64,000 bases of DNA from Bacillus sp. FJAT-25509 (GTDB lineage Bacteria; Bacillota; Bacilli; Bacillales; Bacillaceae_G), in assembly GCF_001420605.1 (NCBI RefSeq), contig NZ_LJIZ01000013.1:315255-379254 (forward strand), in the 5' to 3' direction. Within the stretch, counting starts at the first letter, position 1, and the number at the start of each line of letters is the position of its first letter. The notes under the pieces were generated by a model. It saw only the letters and a list, made by a program, of their open reading frames with translations, ran no database searches and was not told the DNA's origin. The position numbers and the translations under genes are program-made. Below are positions 29,201 through 36,184 of this stretch, piece after piece.

Positions 29201-29228
29201 AAAACCTTGGATCTTCAAGGTTTTTTTT
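29201..29228 (+). terminator. terminator before PTS operon 1
   Basis: AAAACCTTG pairs with CAAGGTTTT and a T tract follows. It lies between the activator sites and the sigma-54 promoter, and so insulates the operon from upstream transcription. Confidence 0.88.
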
Positions 29229-29262
29229 GTTGAGCCTTCAAATAAATAGATTTTTTAGAATA

Positions 29263-29280
29263 TTGGCACAGATTTTGCAA
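29263..29280 (+). promoter_or_regulatory. sigma-54 (-24/-12) promoter of PTS operon 1
   Basis: TTGGCAC at 29263-29269, five bases, then TTGCAA at 29275-29280: a full match to the consensus TTGGCAC-N5-TTGCW. It is 105 bp before the IIB start codon. Confidence 0.93.
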
Positions 29281-29343
29281 TATTTAAATTGATTCACAAC
29301 TTGTCCTTGTAACGCGTAATTCTTTTGTCATTATTTGTAAAAA

Positions 29344-29356
29344 TGTAAGCGTTTCA
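29344..29356. promoter_or_regulatory. cre-like site in the leader of PTS operon 1
   Basis: TGTAAGCGTTTCA resembles a CcpA site but is one base shorter than the 14-bp consensus. The equivalent place in operon 2 has a like-spaced copy, so it may be a real downstream (roadblock) site. Confidence 0.35.
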
Positions 29357-29384
29357 TCGATGAGGAAAATTGAGGAGGTGTAGG

Positions 29385-29687
29385 ATGAATATCTTATTGG
29401 TATGTTCTGCAGGAATGTCGACTAGTCTACTAGTTACAAAAATGGAACAAGTAGCTAAGGCAAAAGGAATTCAGGCAACAATATGGGCTGTTGCTGGTGA
29501 TGAGGCAAAAGAAAATTTAGCCAAAGCGGATGTATTACTACTTGGTCCACAGGTTCGTTATCTAGCTTCAGAAATGAAGAAGCTGGCTGAACCTAAAGGA
29601 ATACCAGTAGATACGATTAATCCAGTACATTATGGATTGATGAATGGGGAAGCTGTTTTAGAAATGGCTTTAAATTTGAAAAAATAA
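29385..29687 (+). CDS. PTS lactose/cellobiose-family IIB component (operon 1)
   Basis: A 100-residue IIB protein. The phosphorylated Cys7 lies in [17 protein letters not shown], and [12 protein letters not shown] follows. It passes phosphate from IIA to the incoming sugar bound by IIC. It is about 87% identical by eye to the IIB of operon 2 and close to LicB/CelA/ChbB. ATG at 29385 follows GAGGAGGTG. Confidence 0.92.
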   Translation: MNILLVCSAGMSTSLLVTKMEQVAKAKGIQATIWAVAGDEAKENLAKADVLLLGPQVRYLASEMKKLAEPKGIPVDTINPVHYGLMNGEAVLEMALNLKK

Positions 29688-29730
29688 AACGGGGAATTAA
29701 AAATCTAGAGAGAAAAGAAGGTGCATTAAA

Positions 29731-31086
29731 ATGATGCGTTTTGCTGAGAAGTATATAATGCCTGCTGCAGCGAAGTTTGGTAATCAACGTCATTTGTTAG
29801 CGATCCGTGATGCGTTAATTGGTATGATTGCCATTACGATGATTGGAGCTTTTGCTGTACTTATTAATAACTTAGGTGGCGCAATCCATGGCTACGATAA
29901 AATGATGGAAACAGTCTTTGGTGCAAACTGGAAAACACTAGGTAGTGATATTTGGTGGGGAACATTTGCATTTATGACCGTATTTGCCGTAGTTGGGATC
30001 GCACATAGATTAGCGCGTTCTTATGGTGATGAAGGTTTTGAAGCGATGCTTGTTGCATTAGCTTGTTATTTTGTTCTTGTTCCACAATCATTAGCTGCAG
30101 TATCTGTTACGTTAAATGGTGGAAAGACAGCTACAGGTGGAACTTGGGGATTTATTAGTTGGAATTCATTAAACTCAACAGCTTTATTTACAGGAATTAT
30201 TGTTGCGATTATTGCAACTGAAATTTTTGTACGCTTAGCTAGAGTGAAACAATTAGTTATTAAATTACCAGACGGCGTTCCGCCAGCAGTATCAAAAGCA
30301 TTTGCGAAGTTATTACCAGGTATGTTAACAATTTTTATCGTTGCATTAGTTGGCTTATTGTTTAGATTATACATTTCGGATGGCGTATTCTTTAATGATT
30401 GGTTAAATTCGGTTCTTGTAAAACCATTAACTGATGCAGCAGATTCATTAGGATTTGCAGTTGCGATTGCATTCTTTGTACATTTTTTCTGGGCGATTGG
30501 ATTACATGGTCCAAATATTTTAGGAGGTATTACAACTCCTTTATTAACAACTCTAGGTAACCATAACATCGATTTATATGCTAAAGGTGTGACAGATTTA
30601 GATAAGTATTCTGTGTTAGCAGGTCCATTCTTAGATGCATTCGTATATATGGGTGGATCAGGTACTACAATCGGTTTACTAATTGCGATGTTCTTAGTTA
30701 ACCGTAAACGTCATAAACAGATGATTGCTTTAGGAACACCACCAGGATTATTTAATATTAATGAACCGATTATTTTCGGTTTACCAATTGTGTTAAACCC
30801 AGTATGGTTAATCCCATTTATCTGTACTCCAATTATTTTAACGATTATTTCTTATTTAGCTGTTCAATCGCATATTGTTTTCCCGGTTGTTTCTACAATC
30901 CCTTGGGTAACTCCACCAGTTATAGGTGGCTATTTAGCAACTGGTGGTCATTGGAGCGGTGCAGTATTAGCGCTTGTTAACGTAGTGATTTCAATTGTTA
31001 TTTACTTACCATTCGTTGTAGTAGCTGAAAGAATGGAAGCTAGAAAGTCAACAGAAACGACAAGTAGTAATTCATTAAATGTATAA
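29731..31086 (+). CDS. PTS lactose/cellobiose-family IIC permease (operon 1)
   Basis: A 451-residue permease with about ten hydrophobic segments, KLPDGVPPAVSKAFAKLLPG, the ligand-binding region LHGPNILGG, and the conserved NINEPIIFGLPIVLNP motif with its glutamate. It moves an oligosaccharide (beta-glucoside or chitobiose type) across the membrane during phosphorylation. The length equals that of its paralogue in operon 2. Confidence 0.92.
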   Translation: MMRFAEKYIMPAAAKFGNQRHLLAIRDALIGMIAITMIGAFAVLINNLGGAIHGYDKMMETVFGANWKTLGSDIWWGTFAFMTVFAVVGIAHRLARSYGDEGFEAMLVALACYFVLVPQSLAAVSVTLNGGKTATGGTWGFISWNSLNSTALFTGIIVAIIATEIFVRLARVKQLVIKLPDGVPPAVSKAFAKLLPGMLTIFIVALVGLLFRLYISDGVFFNDWLNSVLVKPLTDAADSLGFAVAIAFFVHFFWAIGLHGPNILGGITTPLLTTLGNHNIDLYAKGVTDLDKYSVLAGPFLDAFVYMGGSGTTIGLLIAMFLVNRKRHKQMIALGTPPGLFNINEPIIFGLPIVLNPVWLIPFICTPIILTIISYLAVQSHIVFPVVSTIPWVTPPVIGGYLATGGHWSGAVLALVNVVISIVIYLPFVVVAERMEARKSTETTSSNSLNV

Positions 31087-31111
31087 TAGAATGTGAAGGA
31101 GAAGAGTGCAA

Positions 31112-31432
31112 ATGCCTACCGACACAAATAATGAACAAATTGCATTTCAGCTAATATTGCATTCTGGTAATGCTAAGAGTTTATTAATGGAAGCAATGTA
31201 TAAAGCTCGTGATGGAGAGTTCGAGGAAGCTCGTGGGAAAGTAAACGAAGCGAATGCGGAACTTAGGCTGGCTCATCATTCACAAACTTCACTTATACAA
31301 AGTGAAGCAGGAGGGCAACAATACAAAATTAATATTCTTTTAGTACATGCACAGGATCATTTAATGAACACTCTAACAACAAGAGATTTAGTAGAGGAAA
31401 TTATTTACTTGCATGAAAAGATTTCACTTTAA
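31112..31432 (+). CDS. PTS lactose/cellobiose-family IIA component (operon 1)
   Basis: A 106-residue helical protein with the IIA-lac core FQLILHSGNAKSLLMEAM, LRLAHHSQTSLIQ and the active-site segment VHAQDHLMNT. It accepts phosphate from HPr. ATG at 31112 is chosen over GTG at 31106, which is too near AAGGAG. Operon 1 ends here; unlike operon 2 it has no glycosidase gene. Confidence 0.9.
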   Translation: MPTDTNNEQIAFQLILHSGNAKSLLMEAMYKARDGEFEEARGKVNEANAELRLAHHSQTSLIQSEAGGQQYKINILLVHAQDHLMNTLTTRDLVEEIIYLHEKISL

Positions 31433-31440
31433 TACTTGAT

Positions 31441-31478
31441 AAAAAAGTGATGTAGACTAATTCTACATCACTTTTTTT
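31441..31478 (+). terminator. terminator after PTS operon 1
   Basis: AAAAAAGTGATGTAGA and the complementary arm ending CACTTTTTTT around a short loop: near-perfect. Confidence 0.92.
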
Positions 31479-31524
31479 CATAGATTACTAGAACAAAATG
31501 TATAATTTAAGTGAAAATCGTGAA

Positions 31525-31632
31525 AGTGTTTTAAAACACTACATGATAGTGTATATAAATCACGACACACTAACAGAGTAATAACACACTAAAACAATTT
31601 AAGAAGATTTACGAACAATCTTTAACACACTA
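31525..31632. promoter_or_regulatory. array of ACACACTA motifs: likely activator sites of PTS operon 2
   Basis: A perfect 16-bp palindrome AGTGTTTTAAAACACT at 31525-31540, a TAGTGTAT on the other strand near 31547, and ACACACTA at 31565-31572, 31584-31591 and 31625-31632. They lie about 120-235 bp before the -12 box. The array shares its core with the one before operon 1. Confidence 0.7.
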
Positions 31633-31747
31633 GACGTTTTAAGTTACTTTCCTATTAAAGCAAAGAAAAAAGATTTCATGTCTATGAATCCTTATAGGGC
31701 AAGGTTTCTATAATTAAATTATATATTTTTTTATAAGTCAGAAAAAG

Positions 31748-31765
31748 TTGGCACGCCATTTGCAA
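31748..31765 (+). promoter_or_regulatory. sigma-54 (-24/-12) promoter of PTS operon 2
   Basis: TTGGCAC at 31748-31754, five bases, then TTGCAA at 31760-31765: again a full consensus match. It is 110 bp before the IIB start codon. Confidence 0.93.
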
Positions 31766-31835
31766 TATAAAGAGTGTACAAAATAAATTAATTTGCAGTT
31801 GCTTAAGAATCTTGTTTTTTACTTTTAAACAAATT

Positions 31836-31848
31836 TGTAAGCGCTACA
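31836..31848. promoter_or_regulatory. cre-like site in the leader of PTS operon 2
   Basis: TGTAAGCGCTACA is one base short of the palindromic cre TGTAAGCGCTTACA. It lies at nearly the same distance from the sigma-54 promoter (about 70-75 bp) as the site in operon 1. Confidence 0.4.
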
Positions 31849-31874
31849 CTATATTTAATATTGGAGGAATAACG

Positions 31875-32177
31875 ATGAATATTTTATTAGCTTGTTCAGC
31901 AGGAATGTCTACTAGTTTACTAGTAACTAAAATGGAGGATGCAGCAAAAGCAAAAGGGATTGAAGTAAAGATTTGGGCGGTTTCAGGTGATGCTGCAAAA
32001 GAAAACTTAGATAAAGCAGATGTTCTTTTATTAGGACCACAAGTTCGTTATTTAGCTTCTGAAATGAAAAAAGTTGCCGAGCCAAAAGGGATACCAGTTG
32101 ATGTAATCAATCCAGTACATTATGGACTAATGAATGGTGAAGCTGTTTTAGAATTAGCACTTAGTTTAAAAAAATAG
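31875..32177 (+). CDS. PTS lactose/cellobiose-family IIB component (operon 2)
   Basis: A 100-residue IIB protein with active Cys7 in [17 protein letters not shown]. It is a close paralogue of the operon 1 protein (13 differences by eye). ATG at 31875 follows TTGGAGGAA; the frame is open upstream to 31812 but that part holds the leader and cre-like site. Confidence 0.92.
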   Translation: MNILLACSAGMSTSLLVTKMEDAAKAKGIEVKIWAVSGDAAKENLDKADVLLLGPQVRYLASEMKKVAEPKGIPVDVINPVHYGLMNGEAVLELALSLKK

Positions 32178-32221
32178 TCATGATCGTAGCATAACTTTTA
32201 AACAAAAGGGAGTCTTAAAAA

Positions 32222-33577
32222 ATGATGAATTTTGTAGATAGATACATAATGCCAGCTGCAGCAAAGTTCGGTAACCAACGTCATTTATTAGCAATACGCG
32301 ATGCGTTAATCGGTATGATTGCTATTACAATGGTCGGTTCGTTTGCAGTTTTATTCAATAATTTAGGTGGAGCAATCAAAGGTTACGACAAGATGATGGA
32401 AGCTCTTTTTGGAGTGGACTGGAAGACATTAGGTGGAGACATTTGGTGGGGTACTTTCGCATTTATGACTGTATTCGCAGTTGTAGGGATTGCTTATAAA
32501 TTGGCACGTTCTTATGGTGATGAAGGATTTGAAGCAATGCTTGTCGCATTAGCGTCATATTTTGTACTAGTGCCACAATCATTAAATACAGTAACGGTTA
32601 CATTAGAAAATGGAAAAACAGCAACTGGTAGTGTTTGGGGATTAGTGAACTCTACTTATACTAATTCAACTGCACTTTTTACTGGAATAATCGTTGCAAT
32701 TATCGCAACAGAAATTTTTGTTCGCTTATCAAGAGTAAAGCAATTAGTTATTAAATTACCAGATGGTGTACCACCAGCAGTATCAAAAGCATTTGCGAAG
32801 CTATTGCCAGGTATGCTAACAATCTTGGTGATCGCGATTGTTGGATTGTTATTCAGATTATATTTATCGGATGGAGTATATTTTAATGATTGGTTAAGCT
32901 CAGTACTTGTTAAGCCATTAACGAATGCTGCAGACTCTTTACCGTTTGCAATCGGTATTGCATTCTTTATTCATTTCTTCTGGATGCTTGGCTTACATGG
33001 ACCAAACATACTAGGTGGAATTACGACACCATTATTTACAGCTTTAGGAAATGAAAATATTGATTTAGCAGCAAAAGGTGTTACAAAGTGGAGTGAATAC
33101 AATGTAATGGCAGGCCAGTTCTTTGATGCATTTGTATTCTTAGGTGGATCAGGTGCTACATTAGGGTTAATCATTTCAATGATATTAATTAATCGAAAAC
33201 GTAATAAACAAATGATTGGATTAGGTGGGGCACCAGGTTTATTCCAAATTAATGAACCAGTTCTTTTCGGATTACCAATCGTGTTAAATCCAATGTGGTT
33301 AGTTCCATTCATTGGTACACCAATTATCTTAACAATTATTTCATATTCAGCGATTTCTTTAGGTATGGTTCACCCAGTAACTACGAATATTCCATGGGTA
33401 ACTCCACCAATTTTAGGTGGGTGGTTAATTACAGGGGGACATTGGACAGGTGCAGCCTTAGCGGCATTTAACTTAGTTATCTCTGTGGTTATTTATTTAC
33501 CTTTCGTTGCACTACAAAGACGAATGGAATCTAAAAAAATGAAAGAAGCAGCAAATAATCAAAGTGCTGCTATGTAA
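32222..33577 (+). CDS. PTS lactose/cellobiose-family IIC permease (operon 2)
   Basis: A 451-residue permease with the same landmarks as its paralogue: KLPDGVPPAVSKAFAKLLPG, LHGPNILGG and QINEPVLFGLPIVLNP. Differences cluster in loops around residues 120-140 and 275-300. Both are likely members of the LicC/CelB/ChbC group. The linked GH4 enzyme and ChbG suggest cellobiose-, lichenan- or chitobiose-type substrates. Confidence 0.92.
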   Translation: MMNFVDRYIMPAAAKFGNQRHLLAIRDALIGMIAITMVGSFAVLFNNLGGAIKGYDKMMEALFGVDWKTLGGDIWWGTFAFMTVFAVVGIAYKLARSYGDEGFEAMLVALASYFVLVPQSLNTVTVTLENGKTATGSVWGLVNSTYTNSTALFTGIIVAIIATEIFVRLSRVKQLVIKLPDGVPPAVSKAFAKLLPGMLTILVIAIVGLLFRLYLSDGVYFNDWLSSVLVKPLTNAADSLPFAIGIAFFIHFFWMLGLHGPNILGGITTPLFTALGNENIDLAAKGVTKWSEYNVMAGQFFDAFVFLGGSGATLGLIISMILINRKRNKQMIGLGGAPGLFQINEPVLFGLPIVLNPMWLVPFIGTPIILTIISYSAISLGMVHPVTTNIPWVTPPILGGWLITGGHWTGAALAAFNLVISVVIYLPFVALQRRMESKKMKEAANNQSAAM

Positions 33578-33599
33578 TGCAGTTTGAGGAGGATACGAA

Positions 33600-33920
33600 A
33601 TGAGTACTGTAACGACAATCGAGCAAACAGCATTCCAATTAATCTTACACGCAGGAAACGCAAAAAGCTCACTAATGGAAGCTATGCAAGCTGCTAGAGC
33701 GGGTAATTTAGAAGAAGCAAATAGTAAGATTGAAGAGGCAAAAGTAGAATTAAATCATGCGCACCATGCACAGACTTCTTTAATTCAAGGTGAAGCACGT
33801 GGAGAGAATGTCACATTAAGTATCTTATTAATTCATGCTCAAGATCATTTAATGAATGCATTAACGATGAGAGATTTAGTAACAGAAATAATTTTCCTAC
33901 ATGAAAAATTAAATAAATAA
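33600..33920 (+). CDS. PTS lactose/cellobiose-family IIA component (operon 2)
   Basis: A 106-residue IIA protein with FQLILHAGNAKSSLMEAM, LNHAHHAQTSLIQ and the His-containing IHAQDHLMNA. GAGGAGG precedes its ATG. It donates phosphate to the IIB of this operon and possibly also to that of operon 1, given their similarity. Confidence 0.92.
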   Translation: MSTVTTIEQTAFQLILHAGNAKSSLMEAMQAARAGNLEEANSKIEEAKVELNHAHHAQTSLIQGEARGENVTLSILLIHAQDHLMNALTMRDLVTEIIFLHEKLNK

Positions 33921-33992
33921 GAGAAACTAGAAAAGTAGTTTCCTAGAATGACCGGACTACTTTTCTACTATCATATAGAAGGAGTGAAGAAA

Positions 33993-35330
33993 ATGAGAAA
34001 CGGTATTAAAATTGCAACAATTGGTGGCGGTTCAAGTTATACTCCAGAATTAGTAGAAGGATTTATTAAACGTTATGATGAACTACCTGTAAGAGAGTTA
34101 TGGCTAGTGGACATTGAAGAAGGTAGAGAGAAACTTGAAATTGTTGGAAATCTTGCGAAAAGAATGGTAGAAAAAGCAGGGGTACCAATGGAAATTCATT
34201 TAACCCTTGATCGACGTGCTGCTCTTAAAGATGCTGACTTTGTTACGACACAATTTCGTGTAGGTTTACTTGAAGCGCGTATGAAGGATGAGCGTATTCC
34301 TTTAAAATATGGGGTGATTGGCCAAGAAACAAATGGTCCTGGTGGATTGTTTAAAGCACTTCGTACAATTCCAGTTATTTTAGATATCGTTAAGGATATT
34401 GAGGAGCTATGTCCAAATGCTTGGCTAGTAAACTTTACGAATCCTACAGGTATTTTAACAGAAGCGATTTTAAGATATACAAATTTCCGTAAAGTAGTTG
34501 GTTTATGTAATGTACCAATTCATATTCACATGAACATTGCAAAAGGTCTTGGGGTAGAATCTGAGCGTGTGCATATTGATTTTATGGGATTAAATCATAT
34601 GGTTTATGGAACAAAAGTATTATTAGATGGTGAAGATGTAACAAGTCGTGTTGTAAGTGAGTTTGCACGCCCTGCTGAAAGTATGACGATGCAAAATATT
34701 AAGGCAATGGATTGGAATCCTGATTTTATTGAAGCACTTGGAGCGATTCCATGTCCGTATCATCGCTACTACTATCAAACGAAAGTAATGTTAGAGGAAG
34801 AGCTTGAAGCGGCGAAAAAAGATGGTACGCGTGCTGAGGTTGTAAAAAAATTAGAAGAATCATTATTCGAATTATATAAAGATCCTAATTTAAATATTAA
34901 GCCACCACAATTAGAAAAACGCGGCGGGGCTTATTATAGTGATGCTGCATGCCGATTAATTTCGTCATTATATAACAATAAAGGTGATATCCAACCTGTT
35001 AACACAATGAATAATGGAGCTATTGCATCAATTCCTGATGATTGTGCTGTTGAAGTAAGTGCCGTTATTACAAAAGACGGTCCAAAACCACTTACGATGG
35101 GTGACTTGCCAGTTGCGGTACGCGGTTTAGTTCAACAAATTAAATCATTCGAACGTGTTGCTGCGGAAGCTGGAGTAACTGGTGATTATAAAACAGCATT
35201 ACTTGCTATGTGTATTAACCCATTAGTTGGATCTGATAATTTAGCAAAACAAATTCTAGATGAAATGTTAGAAGCTCACAAAGAGCATTTACCTCAATTC
35301 TTCAAAAATGAAAAAGTAGCAGCAAATTAA
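33993..35330 (+). CDS. licH: 6-phospho-beta-glucosidase, glycoside hydrolase family 4
   Basis: A 445-residue GH4 enzyme. The NAD-binding loop is IATIGGGSSYTPEL; the metal site has the Cys in LCNVPIH and the His in GLNHMVYG; the family tail KRGGAYYSDAACRLI is present. It splits phosphorylated disaccharides by an NAD and Mn-dependent redox mechanism. It reads very close to LicH of B. subtilis. The start at 33993 follows GAAGGAGTG; the open frame upstream to 33948 is not needed. A hairpin after the gene may lower expression of chbG. Confidence 0.9.
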   Translation: MRNGIKIATIGGGSSYTPELVEGFIKRYDELPVRELWLVDIEEGREKLEIVGNLAKRMVEKAGVPMEIHLTLDRRAALKDADFVTTQFRVGLLEARMKDERIPLKYGVIGQETNGPGGLFKALRTIPVILDIVKDIEELCPNAWLVNFTNPTGILTEAILRYTNFRKVVGLCNVPIHIHMNIAKGLGVESERVHIDFMGLNHMVYGTKVLLDGEDVTSRVVSEFARPAESMTMQNIKAMDWNPDFIEALGAIPCPYHRYYYQTKVMLEEELEAAKKDGTRAEVVKKLEESLFELYKDPNLNIKPPQLEKRGGAYYSDAACRLISSLYNNKGDIQPVNTMNNGAIASIPDDCAVEVSAVITKDGPKPLTMGDLPVAVRGLVQQIKSFERVAAEAGVTGDYKTALLAMCINPLVGSDNLAKQILDEMLEAHKEHLPQFFKNEKVAAN

Positions 35331-35335
35331 CGATT

Positions 35336-35378
35336 AAAAAGAGGGATGTAGCTCGAATGAATGAGTGCGTCCCTTTTT
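35336..35378 (+). terminator. terminator or attenuator between licH and chbG
   Basis: AAAAAGAGGGA and GCTC pair with GAGT and TCCCTTTTT. A weaker stem than its neighbours, so some read-through into chbG is likely. Confidence 0.7.
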
Positions 35379-35409
35379 AACATACAAAAATGAAAAAGGG
35401 GAATGAATG

Positions 35410-36126
35410 ATGACGAAGCTTATTGTGAATGCAGATGATTTCGGCTATTCAAAGGGTGTAAATTATGGCATTATTGAAACGCATCTGAATGGAATAGTGA
35501 ACTCAGCGACTATGATGATGAATATGTATGCTGTGGAGCACGGGATCGAACTAGCGAAATTACATCCTTCATTAGGACTAGGAGTACATCTTGTATTAAC
35601 AGCGGGTAAACCATTATTAACAGATTTACAAACAATCGTAGATCAAAATGGTGCTTTCCTTAAAAATAGTTATTGGTATGACAATCCGGTTGCTAATGTA
35701 GAAGAAGTTGAAAAGGAATGGGATGCGCAAATTCAAAAGTTCCTTTCCTTTGGTTTGAAGCCTACACATCTAGATAGTCATCACCATGTGCATATGATTC
35801 CAATCCTACACCCAGTTATTGCAAAACTATCTAAAAAGTATGATCTTCCAGTCCGTATTTCTCCAAAAAGTAAAATAGACGGGATCACCCCTTTTACAGA
35901 TCAATTATTAACCGATTTTTATGGAAGTGACATTCCAGCAAACTATTTTGAGACAATAGAAGAAAGAATAACTAACGGTATAGAGTCGGTAGAAGTTATG
36001 GTACATCCTGCATTAGTAGATAATCATTTGAAAAATGGTACTTCTTATGGCTTTGAAAGATTAACAGAACTAGATATCTTAACGAACGCCAAACTTCCAA
36101 AGGGAGTAGAGTTAGTAAAATATTAA
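35410..36126 (+). CDS. chbG: carbohydrate deacetylase, ChbG/YdjC family
   Basis: A 238-residue protein with the YdjC-type metal site: NADDFGYSKGVN at the start and HLDSHHHVHMIP near residue 125. ChbG of E. coli removes one acetyl group from chitobiose-6-phosphate, which makes it a substrate for the GH4 enzyme ChbF. The order IIB-IIC-IIA-GH4-ChbG here resembles the chb operon, so growth on chitin disaccharide is plausible. ATG ATG at 35407/35410 leaves the start uncertain by one codon. Confidence 0.88.
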   Translation: MTKLIVNADDFGYSKGVNYGIIETHLNGIVNSATMMMNMYAVEHGIELAKLHPSLGLGVHLVLTAGKPLLTDLQTIVDQNGAFLKNSYWYDNPVANVEEVEKEWDAQIQKFLSFGLKPTHLDSHHHVHMIPILHPVIAKLSKKYDLPVRISPKSKIDGITPFTDQLLTDFYGSDIPANYFETIEERITNGIESVEVMVHPALVDNHLKNGTSYGFERLTELDILTNAKLPKGVELVKY

Positions 36127-36136
36127 AATAGAATGT

Positions 36137-36176
36137 AAAAAGCCAGTTTCTTCGCTTGGAAGTAACTGGCTTTTTT
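36137..36176. terminator. bidirectional terminator between chbG and the levR-like gene
   Basis: AAAAGCCAGTT pairs with AACTGGCTTTT; the A and T tracts on the two sides serve the two convergent genes. Confidence 0.9.
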
Positions 36177-36184
36177 GACTCAAT

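Noticed and set aside
30066..30569. 167-codon minus-strand frame inside the IIC gene of operon 1
   Set aside because: Antisense shadow of a real permease gene; no ribosome site or protein motif.
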